Source: JBAZYK01 sp964582265 (GTDB lineage Bacteria > Patescibacteriota > Gracilibacteria > UBA1369). From it: a DNA stretch of 31,606 nt. The stretch is taken from assembly GCA_964582265.1 (NCBI GenBank), contig CAZOQT010000009.1:1-31606 (forward strand). Reading direction: 5' to 3'. The notes below the pieces were generated by a model. That model worked only from the letters and a program-made list of their open reading frames with translations, was not told the DNA's origin and did not search any database. Each line of letters opens with the position of its first letter. Within the stretch, counting starts at the first letter, position 1. Below, in pieces: positions 8,821-16,407 of this stretch. Position numbers and translations under genes: made by a program.

Positions 8821-8849
8821 TTGACTTAAGTCTTAAAAAAGGGTATACT
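8821..8849 (+). promoter_or_regulatory. Strong promoter of the FecR-like gene
   Basis: TTGACT (8821-8826) and TATACT (8844-8849) are 17 bp apart. Initiation near 8856 gives a leader of about 23 nt to the ATG at 8879. It is divergent from the protease promoter. Confidence 0.75.
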
Positions 8850-8878
8850 ATTAAGAACAATAAAAACCAAAAGTAGAA

Positions 8879-10945
8879 ATGAAAATTTTAAATAAAATTC
8901 TTACCATTATTTTAGCTCTTGCAGTTTTTGGAGCTGGTTATATGTGGGAAGGAAAATTGACTCAGCAGTCGTTTTCCAAGGCTTTTGGTAAAAATCAGCT
9001 CATGCTGCAAATTCCTGATGGTGGAGAGGTTAAAGTCAAAACAAATAATGATATAAAGACGTTTTTAGGTCCCAAAAACGTTGGTTTGAATTTGGGTGAT
9101 GAAGTCGAGACAAATCAAACTGCAAGTATTGTGTTTTCTAATTTTGGTATTTTGCGTCTTGGCAGTGAAACATCGCTTAAATTGGAATTGATTAATGAGT
9201 CAAAAGCCGAGGTTGAAGAAGTAAATAATTATGTATTTAAGTTAAATAAAGGTCGCATTTGGGCTAATAACCTGCTTACATCTTCTGAATTAAACATCTT
9301 GGTTGGTGGGGTTTATATTGTGCCACAAAGGTCAATTGTCGATATTAATTACGACGGCGAAAAAGTTTCTTTGTATGCAAATAAACACCATGCCTTAATT
9401 GGTTTGGTGCCTTTGGATTATAACGTTATTTCATTTGTTGGTTCTGGATCGAATACTAACTTTATAAACTCCTTTTTGCTGGTAGAAGGAAATCAGGTAA
9501 ATATTTACGATGATCAGATTAACCAGAATAGCCAAACTTTAAGTCAGCTACTTTATTCAAAACTATTGAAGGAGTTTCAATATGGTCTAATTGATGAGCT
9601 TAATCTGGATGATTGGGTTAAAAATAATATTAGTTTGGATAATGCTTTTTTGCAAAGCACCATTCAGAACTTAACTAAAAAAATTAGCGAACGTGGTTTA
9701 ACTGATGCAGGGTTAGACTCAATCAATTTTCAGCTTAAAAAAAATTACGAGAACTTCTCAAATTCACTAATTTTTGATGAATCAAAATTGATTACAAAAG
9801 TCTTAAACAACATTTTTGATCAAATTGAAAATGCGGAATATTTGTTGTTGTTTAATAGGCAAACTGAAGCTGATCAAAGGTTAACTTTATTTAAAAAAAT
9901 GTTGCAGGAAAACAAGTTGGCCTTTAATGAAAAATTCAAAGCTGCATTTTTGCAAAGATTACAAACTGAATACGCTAAGTTGTTTTTTGTATTACCTTCA
10001 GACAATTTATTCAAAATCAAGTCGCTAATTTCTGATTTGCTTTTGCAGAATATGGAAAAAAATGATCTGGGGCTTGCTAAGAAGTTTTTGCTTGCTAGGG
10101 AATATCTAAATGGTGCGTACGATGTGGTTATGGTTAATCCTGCGGCAGCAAGAAGCTCAATGGAAAGCTACTATAAAAATTGGACAATGTTGTTGAAGCA
10201 AGAGCAGAGTCGTTTATTAAAGGTTGTAAATTTAATCGCCCAGGATAATCAGATTTTTGATAATCTACTTAGACGTTACAGTGCGTTTTACAGAGATGGT
10301 TACTTTGCTATGAAGAATAATTTGGAGCAAAGCTTATTGGATTTAATGCCGGATGGATATTTTAAAAATGAAGAAAAACAGACAGTAGTGAGTAATAAAA
10401 TTGATTTTTTGAAGAGGCTGCAAGATTTCTTTTTAAATGATAAAGTGGCAGTAGCGGACGCGCGTTACATTGTCTTGAGGTTATTTAAGGAAACTGATGA
10501 TTTGCAATTGCCAGCAGATGCTCAAGCCGCAATCGCAGATTTGTTTGCGCAAAGATTAAAAGATTTCGGGATATTTTATCGTTTTTTAAATTCGATGGAA
10601 TATGTGGAAACTACTTTGCATGGAAATACCCATAGGCAGCAATTTGAAGAATTTATGAAAGTGCAGCAGGCAGTTAATATTGTTGACGTTAAGAATGAAA
10701 TTTTGAATAAGGATCTTACCAACGTGCCTAAGGAATCCGAATCTTTAGCTCTTCCTTCTTCCAATACTCAAGAACGTGACGCTGGTGGTTTGGTAGACAT
10801 GTTAGGTGGGCAAAGTACGCTTTCTCCAGCTACACAGGAGGTGTTAAGTAATAATACGCAAATTGAGACTCAAGTGGGGACTCAGGAGGTAGAACAAAAG
10901 TCCAAAACTAAATCAGGAGTTTGCCGTAGTTGCTCAGTTAAATAG
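8879..10945 (+). CDS. Membrane-anchored exported protein with an N-terminal FecR-like domain and long helical region
   Basis: The protein has 688 aa. Residues 5-22 are a hydrophobic membrane anchor or signal segment (ILTIILALAVFGAGYMW). Residues about 45-190 read like a FecR-type beta domain: GLNLGDEVETNQTASIVFSNFGILRLGSETSLKLE, followed by LNKGRIWANNLL. The rest, about 200-600, is predominantly helical with no motif I recognise. The tail is polar, Ser/Thr/Gln-rich and probably disordered. It ends GVCRSCSVK, with a CxxC pair at the very C-terminus. The short FecR-like domain alone does not show a role in iron signalling; no sigma or TonB gene is nearby. It has its own promoter and no SD. Function unknown; probably envelope-associated. 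Confidence 0.7.
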   Translation: MKILNKILTIILALAVFGAGYMWEGKLTQQSFSKAFGKNQLMLQIPDGGEVKVKTNNDIKTFLGPKNVGLNLGDEVETNQTASIVFSNFGILRLGSETSLKLELINESKAEVEEVNNYVFKLNKGRIWANNLLTSSELNILVGGVYIVPQRSIVDINYDGEKVSLYANKHHALIGLVPLDYNVISFVGSGSNTNFINSFLLVEGNQVNIYDDQINQNSQTLSQLLYSKLLKEFQYGLIDELNLDDWVKNNISLDNAFLQSTIQNLTKKISERGLTDAGLDSINFQLKKNYENFSNSLIFDESKLITKVLNNIFDQIENAEYLLLFNRQTEADQRLTLFKKMLQENKLAFNEKFKAAFLQRLQTEYAKLFFVLPSDNLFKIKSLISDLLLQNMEKNDLGLAKKFLLAREYLNGAYDVVMVNPAAARSSMESYYKNWTMLLKQEQSRLLKVVNLIAQDNQIFDNLLRRYSAFYRDGYFAMKNNLEQSLLDLMPDGYFKNEEKQTVVSNKIDFLKRLQDFFLNDKVAVADARYIVLRLFKETDDLQLPADAQAAIADLFAQRLKDFGIFYRFLNSMEYVETTLHGNTHRQQFEEFMKVQQAVNIVDVKNEILNKDLTNVPKESESLALPSSNTQERDAGGLVDMLGGQSTLSPATQEVLSNNTQIETQVGTQEVEQKSKTKSGVCRSCSVK

Positions 10946-10963
10946 TGGTTTTTTTATCTAGAC

Positions 10964-10992
10964 CTGACAAAAAAATGGAGTTATGCTATCCT
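10964..10992 (+). promoter_or_regulatory. Extended -10 promoter of gyrB
   Basis: CTGACA (10964-10969) and TATCCT (10987-10992) are 17 bp apart, and the -10 is preceded by TGC, making an extended -10. Initiation near 10998 would exclude the upstream ATG at 10983 and leaves about 30 nt before ATG 11028. Confidence 0.6.
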
Positions 10993-11027
10993 CTGGTGGC
11001 TTTGAATTGCTTATTTTTGTTATATTT

Positions 11028-12944
11028 ATGGATACCGATAAAAAAACTAGTACGTACAGTGCAGAAAGTATTCAGGTTTTGGAAGGATTGGCTGCGGTGC
11101 GCAAGCGCCCAGGTATGTACATTGGTACAACTGATAAAGCTGGTCTTCATCATTTAATTTGGGAAGTTGTCGATAACGCGATCGATGAGGCGATGGCTGG
11201 TTTTTGTAAAAATGTTGAAGTAACAATTCACAAAGATGGAAGAGTTTCTGTCGATGATGATGGTCGTGGTATTCCGGTAGATACTCAAAAGCAAACCGGT
11301 AAATCTGCTTTGGAAACTGTACTTACGATCTTGCATGCCGGAGGTAAATTTGGAGGTGGGGGATACAAAGTATCCGGAGGCCTTCATGGTGTGGGTGTGT
11401 CTGTAGTAAACGCTTTATCTACTGAATTAACAGCTACTGTTTATCGTGATGGTAAGGTTTATGAACAAAATTACAAGATAGGTGAAGCTCAAGATGAAGT
11501 TCATGTAGTTGGAAAAATGGATAGAACTGGAACAAAAATCACTTTCAAGCCCGATCCAACAATTTTTGAAAGCACGACTTTTGATTTTCAGGTGATTTTA
11601 AATCGCATGCGCCAACAGGCGTATTTGACTAAGGGAATTTCAATTCGTGTGCTTGATGAACGTGAAGGAATGGAGCGAAAATACCAATTCCATTTTGAAG
11701 GTGGTATTAAGTCATACGTACAGCATTTGAACAAAAATAAGGAAGCAATTAGTGAAATTGTGTATTTGGAAAAAGATGCTCCAGAAGGTAATATTGAAGT
11801 TTCATTACAGTATACTCAAACTTTCCAGGAGACAATTTTTACTTTTGCAAACAACATTCATACTACTGAAGGTGGTATGCATTTAACTGGTTTCCGTTCA
11901 GCTTTAACCAGAACTATTAATAATTATGCTCGTAAGAGTGGTCTTTTAAAGGAAAAAGAAGACAATCTTACTTCTGATGATGTGCGTGAAGGTTTAACTG
12001 CCGTCATTTCTGTGAAATTGGGTAACCCTCAATTTGAAGGTCAGACTAAAAGCAAATTGGGAAACGCGGAAATGAGAACAGCTGTGGAAAATGTCTTTGG
12101 TGAGACTTTTACTACTTATATGGAAGAGCATCCAAGTGATGCTAAAAATATTTTCCTTAAGTGCGCTTTGGCTGCTCGTGCGCGTTTAGCTGCTCGTGCC
12201 GCGCGTGATACGGTTATCCGTAAAGGCGCTTTGGAAGGTATGACTTTGCCTGGTAAGTTGGCGGATTGTACTTCCAGAGATCCAAAAAGTTCAGAACTAT
12301 TCTTGGTGGAGGGTGATTCTGCCGGTGGTTCTGCAAAGCAAGGCCGTAATCGTGAATTCCAGGCGATTTTGCCTTTAAGAGGTAAAATTTTGAATGTGGA
12401 GCAGGCGCGTATGGATAAAATTTTGGCTAATAATGAAATCAAAGCATTAATTATTGCGATTGGTATTGGTATTGGAGAAGTGATGGACATTTCTAAACTT
12501 CGTTATGATCGCATTGTTATTATGACTGATGCCGATGTGGATGGTGCCCATATTAGAACGCTTTTACTAACCATGTTTTATAGATATTTAAGACCTGTGA
12601 TTGAAGAAGGTCATTTGTATGTTGCACAACCTCCACTTTATAAATTAGCTGCCGGTAAAAAAATTGAATATGTTTATGTCGAAGAGAAAAAAGAAGGTGC
12701 GCTCAAAAATTTCCCTGATCCAACTAAAGTAGGTATTCAACGCTATAAAGGTCTTGGTGAAATGAATCCAGAACAACTTTGGGAAACAACAATGGATCCT
12801 GAACGCCGCATGATGTACAAAATAACTATTGCTGATGCGGAAGAAGCGGATCGAGTATTTGAGACCTTAATGGGTGCGGAGGTTTTGCCTCGCAAGAAAT
12901 TTATTCAGTCTCATGCTAAAAAAGTTAAGAATTTGGATATCTAG
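11028..12944 (+). CDS. gyrB: DNA gyrase subunit B
   Basis: GyrB supplies the ATPase that drives supercoiling with GyrA. The start at 11028 (638 aa) is chosen because it gives the usual N-terminus (MDTDKKTSTYSAESIQVLEGL) and lies downstream of the promoter; a frame extension to 10983 adds 15 atypical residues. GHKL ATP-site motifs are EVVDNAIDEAMAG, DDGRGIPV and GGLHGVGVSVVNALS. The TOPRIM metal site is Glu428 in EGDSAGG plus Asp501, Asp503 and Asp505 in DADVDGAHIR. The C-terminal QRYKGLGEMNPEQLWETTM motif is intact, and the short form without an insert is present. The aro leader begins directly after its stop. Confidence 0.97.
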   Translation: MDTDKKTSTYSAESIQVLEGLAAVRKRPGMYIGTTDKAGLHHLIWEVVDNAIDEAMAGFCKNVEVTIHKDGRVSVDDDGRGIPVDTQKQTGKSALETVLTILHAGGKFGGGGYKVSGGLHGVGVSVVNALSTELTATVYRDGKVYEQNYKIGEAQDEVHVVGKMDRTGTKITFKPDPTIFESTTFDFQVILNRMRQQAYLTKGISIRVLDEREGMERKYQFHFEGGIKSYVQHLNKNKEAISEIVYLEKDAPEGNIEVSLQYTQTFQETIFTFANNIHTTEGGMHLTGFRSALTRTINNYARKSGLLKEKEDNLTSDDVREGLTAVISVKLGNPQFEGQTKSKLGNAEMRTAVENVFGETFTTYMEEHPSDAKNIFLKCALAARARLAARAARDTVIRKGALEGMTLPGKLADCTSRDPKSSELFLVEGDSAGGSAKQGRNREFQAILPLRGKILNVEQARMDKILANNEIKALIIAIGIGIGEVMDISKLRYDRIVIMTDADVDGAHIRTLLLTMFYRYLRPVIEEGHLYVAQPPLYKLAAGKKIEYVYVEEKKEGALKNFPDPTKVGIQRYKGLGEMNPEQLWETTMDPERRMMYKITIADAEEADRVFETLMGAEVLPRKKFIQSHAKKVKNLDI

Positions 12945-12947
12945 CTT

Positions 12948-12990
12948 TTGACAAGATTGTTTGCAAATATCGTTAAATTGTGATTAAAAT
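12948..12990 (+). promoter_or_regulatory. Promoter region of the aro operon (two overlapping candidates)
   Basis: Candidate 1 is TTGACA (12948-12953) with TTAAAT (12973-12978), a perfect -35 but a 19-bp spacer; the start would be near 12985. Candidate 2 is TTGCAA (12961-12966) with TAAAAT (12985-12990), an 18-bp spacer; the start would be near 12997, making the leader-peptide mRNA nearly leaderless. Sequence alone does not choose between them. Confidence 0.5.
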
Positions 12991-12997
12991 AGATCGT

Positions 12998-13063
12998 ATG
13001 AAAAATTGGACATTATATTTTAGCTACTTTTTTAAAAACCTTGCCACGAGGTCTTGTTTCTAA
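12998..13063 (+). CDS. Aromatic-rich leader peptide of the aro operon attenuator (21 aa)
   Basis: This short frame begins ATG AAA AAT TGG and ends TTC TAA. Residues 4-12 are W-T-L-Y-F-S-Y-F-F, and Phe21 is the last codon, so 7 of 21 residues are aromatic and all three aromatic amino acids occur. The stop codon lies just after the antiterminator's left arm. It stands directly before an intrinsic terminator and the first shikimate gene. By position and composition it matches leader peptides such as PheL and TrpL, whose translation reports charged-tRNA supply; the peptide itself is presumably not functional. There is no SD before the ATG, as for most genes here. Confidence 0.85.
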   Translation: MKNWTLYFSYFFKNLATRSCF

Positions 13064-13115
13064 ATGTATTAATAAAATAAATTAAACAAGAACCTCGGAA
13101 GGGGTTCTTTTTTTT
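13038..13115 (+). promoter_or_regulatory. Transcription attenuator: alternative 1:2, 2:3 and 3:4 hairpins
   Basis: Four RNA segments can pair in exclusive ways. 1:2 is ACCTTG (13038-13043) with CGAGGT (13047-13052), a 6-bp stem including one G-T pair with a 3-nt loop. 2:3 is 13047-13059 (CGAGGTCTTGTTT) with 13084-13097 (AAACAAG, bulged A, ACCTCG), 13 bp: the antiterminator. 3:4 is the terminator, 13088-13096 with 13101-13109. Segments 2 and 3 are shared, so 2:3 excludes both others. A ribosome stalled near codons 11-12 should mask segment 1 and favour 2:3 (readthrough). A ribosome reaching the stop at 13061 masks segment 2 and allows 3:4 (termination). Confidence 0.85.
13088..13115 (+). terminator. 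Intrinsic terminator of the aro attenuator
   Basis: The 9-bp stem AAGAACCTC/GGGGTTCTT (one T-G pair) is closed by a GGAA tetraloop at 13097-13100 and followed by a run of eight T at 13108-13115. It lies between the leader peptide and aroA, not at the end of a gene, which fits a regulatory terminator. Confidence 0.9.
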
Positions 13116-13159
13116 GGCCACGTGCTAAGTAAAGCAAAGTGCTCAATATCACAAAAGTT

Positions 13160-14497
13160 ATGATTTTAAAGGTAAATAATACAACCAGGCTGATTGGAAA
13201 AGTGACGATTCCAAGTTCAAAGTCACAGTGTGTGCGGGCGCTTTTGATAGGGACTTTGGCAAAAGGGGAGTCAGTTTTGCATAACGTTTTGGAAGCTGAT
13301 GATACTAATGTGGCAATTCAAGTCTGTAACGATTTAGGTGCCAGAATCCAGGTGATTGAGCCTGGGTGTCACGGACTTTGTATTAAGGTTAAAAGTGATG
13401 GGGCTCCATTAAAAACGCAGACAGCAAAAATTTTTACGGGTAATTCGGGGATTACAACTCGTTTTGTTTTGCCAATTCTTGGGCTTAGAGCGAATAGTGA
13501 AAGTCCGGTTTTAGTAGATTGTGATGAGCAAATGAGAAGTCGTCCTATTATGCCACTTACTAATTCGCTTGGGGATTTGGGAATGGAAGTTGCTCTGAGT
13601 GGACCTGCTAAATCGTCATTGCCTGCAATGGTAAAAGGAAAGCTGGTTGGTGGAAAAACGATTACCGGTGGGGTAACTTCTCAATATTTATCTTCGCTAC
13701 TTTTGACCTGTGGTTTGGCTAATAATGACACTGTAATTGGCGTGAAAAAGCTGCACGAGAGGCCATATGTAGAGATGACTTTAAATTGGCTTAAAGAGCA
13801 AAATATTGAATTTTTGCATATTCATAACAGCGAATTTGATGAGGATCTTTTCAAGATTAAAGGCGGGCAAAAATTTACGCCATTTGAAAAAATTATTGCC
13901 GGTGATTTTTCTTCCGCCTCTTACTTTATGGCTATAGGGGCCTTAATTCCTGGTGAAATTGTAGTTGATGGTTTGGATCTAAATGATCCCCAAGGCGATA
14001 AACGTTTGATTGATATTTTGCTGGAGATGGGGGCTGAACTTGAAATCTTAACTGAGGAGTCAAAAAAAAGCAGCTTTATTAGGATTAAGGGTGGTAGACC
14101 ATTAAAGGGAATTAAAATTGATGCCAACGATATTCCTGATTTATTACCTACGTTAGCTGTTTTGGGTACTCGGGCATTAGGAAAAACCGAAATTGTGAAT
14201 GTGGCTCAAGCCAGGATTAAAGAGACAGACCGTATTCATTCCATGGCAGAGGGGCTAAAAAAAATGGGTGCAAAAGTAGAAGAAACTCATGATAGTTTAA
14301 CTGTTTATGAAAGTAAGTTGTACCGTGCCCGGGCGCACGGATATTCTGATCATAGAACCATTATGGCTCTATCTTTAGCGGGTATGCTCGCTGATGGTGA
14401 GTGCCAAATCGATACCGCAGAAGGTATCAATAAAACTTTTCCTAACTTTGTTACCTTGATGAATTCACTTGGAGCAAAGATGGAACTTACTTCATAA
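13160..14497 (+). CDS. aroA: 3-phosphoshikimate 1-carboxyvinyltransferase (EPSP synthase)
   Basis: AroA joins PEP to shikimate 3-phosphate, step six of the shikimate pathway. With the ATG at 13160 the protein has 445 aa, close to the usual 427; a GTG at 13139 in frame would add seven residues. Motifs: PSSKSQCVRALLIGTLAKGES, TGNSGITTRFVLP, DEQMRSRPIMPL, GGVTSQYLSSLLL, GDFSSASYF, RIKETDRI and YSDHRTIMAL. In the PEP loop the E. coli Thr97 and Pro101 positions are Ile98 and Phe102 here, as in glyphosate-tolerant double mutants where both positions change. It is first in the operon, behind the attenuator. Confidence 0.95.
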   Translation: MILKVNNTTRLIGKVTIPSSKSQCVRALLIGTLAKGESVLHNVLEADDTNVAIQVCNDLGARIQVIEPGCHGLCIKVKSDGAPLKTQTAKIFTGNSGITTRFVLPILGLRANSESPVLVDCDEQMRSRPIMPLTNSLGDLGMEVALSGPAKSSLPAMVKGKLVGGKTITGGVTSQYLSSLLLTCGLANNDTVIGVKKLHERPYVEMTLNWLKEQNIEFLHIHNSEFDEDLFKIKGGQKFTPFEKIIAGDFSSASYFMAIGALIPGEIVVDGLDLNDPQGDKRLIDILLEMGAELEILTEESKKSSFIRIKGGRPLKGIKIDANDIPDLLPTLAVLGTRALGKTEIVNVAQARIKETDRIHSMAEGLKKMGAKVEETHDSLTVYESKLYRARAHGYSDHRTIMALSLAGMLADGECQIDTAEGINKTFPNFVTLMNSLGAKMELTS

Positions 14498-14509
14498 TGC
14501 AAATTGCAA

Positions 14510-15070
14510 ATGACTAACTTACAAATTATTTCTACAAAACATATTATTTTAGTGGGCTTTAAGAACGTTGGAAAATCTTCAATTGGGGCGGTTTTGGCAA
14601 CGCGTTTAAAGCGACCATTTATTGATCTGGATGACCAAATTGTGGCTTTTAACCTGGAACGGACGGGTGAAAAATTGAGTTGTCGTGAAATCATGAAAAT
14701 TCATGGTGAAGATTTTTTTAGGCAAATTGAAAGACAAGTGTTGGATAAAATTCTTAGTTTAAATGAGGGAACGGTTTTGGCTTTGGGTGGTGGTACTCCT
14801 ATGCTTTCCGCAAACCGAGAGTTGATGAAAGATCATTTAATTGTTCATGTTTGTGCTCCAAAAAGTATTGTTTTTGAGCGCATAATGATTAATGGTAAAC
14901 CGGCTTTTTTCCCAAAGAATCAAGAGTCTTTTGATTCTTTCCAAAAACTTTGGACACAGAGACAACCTATTTTTGAGCAGATGGCTGATCTTACGGTTAG
15001 TAATACAGGGTCTATTGATGAAGCGGTTGAAAATATTAAAAAGGCGCTTGTTCCTAAAGAAAATTCATAA
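14510..15070 (+). CDS. aroK: Shikimate kinase
   Basis: The kinase phosphorylates shikimate with ATP, step five of the pathway. It has 186 aa from ATG 14510; a TTG two codons earlier is possible but less likely. Motifs: P-loop GFKNVGKSSIG, DLDDQI (Mg2+ and shikimate contacts), FFRQIERQVL (the FRxxE shikimate motif), ALGGGT (Walker B-like), and RQPIFEQMADLTV (the RxPLYxExAD-type C-terminal motif). It follows aroA by 12 bp. Confidence 0.93.
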   Translation: MTNLQIISTKHIILVGFKNVGKSSIGAVLATRLKRPFIDLDDQIVAFNLERTGEKLSCREIMKIHGEDFFRQIERQVLDKILSLNEGTVLALGGGTPMLSANRELMKDHLIVHVCAPKSIVFERIMINGKPAFFPKNQESFDSFQKLWTQRQPIFEQMADLTVSNTGSIDEAVENIKKALVPKENS

Positions 15071-15092
15071 TTTACTATGTACTGATTTTGAT

Positions 15093-15521
15093 ATGAAAAA
15101 AATTCTACTTATTCATGGCCCAAATCTAAACTTTTTGGGAAAGCGTGATCCTGCTCATTATGGGCAAATAACGTTGCCAGAGCTAGTGAAAAAAGTGGTT
15201 GAATATGCTGCGAAATTGGATTTAGATGTAATGGATTTTCAATCAAATCATGAAGGCGATTTGATTGATTTTATCCAGGAAAATGCATCAGATTCCGTAG
15301 GAATAATTATTAATCCTGGTGCTTTGACCCATTATAGTTATGCCTTGCATGATGCTTTAGTGGATGGCGGAGTTTCTTGTGTAGAGGTGCATCTTTCGGA
15401 CATCCAACACCGCGAGGAGTGGAGGCGTAAATCCGTAATTGCTCCGGCGTGCGTGCAGTCCATAAGCGGAAAAAAAGAAGTTGGCTATTTTGAGGCAGTG
15501 GATTTGTTAATTAGTAATTAG
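15093..15521 (+). CDS. aroQ: 3-dehydroquinate dehydratase, type II
   Basis: This enzyme removes water from 3-dehydroquinate (step three). The start at ATG 15093 gives 142 aa, the normal size, beginning MKKILLIHGPNLNFLGKRDP; a long upstream frame extension would overlap aroK and has no family match. Type II motifs are HYG with Tyr23, QSNHEGDLIDFI, INPGALTHYSYALHDAL, and VEVHLSDIQHREEWRRKS with the catalytic His in HLS. It is unrelated in fold to the type I enzyme. The gene follows aroK by 22 bp. Confidence 0.94.
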   Translation: MKKILLIHGPNLNFLGKRDPAHYGQITLPELVKKVVEYAAKLDLDVMDFQSNHEGDLIDFIQENASDSVGIIINPGALTHYSYALHDALVDGGVSCVEVHLSDIQHREEWRRKSVIAPACVQSISGKKEVGYFEAVDLLISN

Positions 15522-15555
15522 AAATTAGTAATTAAGGCTGTGAATTAATTATTTT

Positions 15556-16407
15556 ATGGAAAATATTACCGACATTCAGAGAATTAGAGAGCGTTTGGGG
15601 CGGAATACTGTTTTGAATGCAGTAATTGGCTTCCCTCTAGATCATACTTTGAGTCCAAGTTTACATAATGCTTTGTATGCTGCGGCAGGGATAGATGCTC
15701 ATTTAGTGCCTTTATCAAAAGAAAATCTGAATGAACTTGTGGAGTCGATTCGCTTTAATGATATACAGCTTACAGCTGTTACAATGCCTTTTAAGCAGTC
15801 CATTATCCCTTTTTTGGATTTGGTTGATGATGAGGCTGTAAAGCTTGGTGCTGTGAATACAGTTATTAAAAAAGAAGGAAGATTGATCGGCTATAATACT
15901 GATATTGTTGGCATAAGAAGCGCACTTGAAGACGTAGCTATCAAAAATAAAAATGTGCTACTTTTAGGTGTTGGAGGTGCAGCTTTACCCGTAACGCATG
16001 TAATAAAGCAAGCAGGTGGAAGATTATTAGTTTGGAATCGCAGTCAGGACGCCGCACAAAAATTTGCACACAAATTTGGTGGAATTGTTGTTAATTTTGA
16101 GCAGATAAAAGCCAAAAATATTGATATGATAATCAACGCAACTCCGGTAGGTATGTATCCAAATGTGAATGAAAGCCCTTTGCCTATTGATTTACTATCG
16201 GCTCATCAAATTGTTTTTGATTTGGTTTATAGGCCGATGCAAACTAAATTGTTAAAAGATGCACAATCTAAAGGTATCAAAACTATTTTTGGTATGAAGA
16301 TGTTTATTGCTCAAGCTTTGGAGCAAATTCGACTGTGGTCGGGTAGTGATCTAACTAAATTTGTATCTGAATCTGAACTTATTTCCTTATTATCTGGATC
16401 TTTATGA
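15556..16407 (+). CDS. aroE: Shikimate dehydrogenase
   Basis: AroE reduces 3-dehydroshikimate to shikimate with NADPH (step four). The protein has 283 aa. The substrate domain has GFPLDHTLSPSLHNALY and TMPFKQ with catalytic Lys80; Asp116 in GYNTDIVG completes the pair. The nucleotide-binding loop is GVGGAA at 138-143, followed by NATPVGM and the C-terminal GMKMFIAQALEQIRLWSG. It ends in TGA within an ATGA overlap with the DAHP synthase gene, which points to translational coupling. Two near-copies of TTAGTAATTA precede it (15511-15534). Confidence 0.94.
   Translation: MENITDIQRIRERLGRNTVLNAVIGFPLDHTLSPSLHNALYAAAGIDAHLVPLSKENLNELVESIRFNDIQLTAVTMPFKQSIIPFLDLVDDEAVKLGAVNTVIKKEGRLIGYNTDIVGIRSALEDVAIKNKNVLLLGVGGAALPVTHVIKQAGGRLLVWNRSQDAAQKFAHKFGGIVVNFEQIKAKNIDMIINATPVGMYPNVNESPLPIDLLSAHQIVFDLVYRPMQTKLLKDAQSKGIKTIFGMKMFIAQALEQIRLWSGSDLTKFVSESELISLLSGSL

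Noticed and set aside
10945..11157. Open frame of 70 codons overlapping the start of gyrB
   Set aside because: It lies in another frame over the gyrB promoter and 5' end and has no recognisable protein features.
13064..13087. Riboswitch in the aro leader
   Set aside because: The region between the arms is an A/T-rich loop without conserved aptamer features, and the leader peptide explains the regulation.
14892..15092. Upstream extension of aroQ inside aroK
   Set aside because: The residues do not match the family, and the ATG at 15093 gives the standard type II N-terminus.
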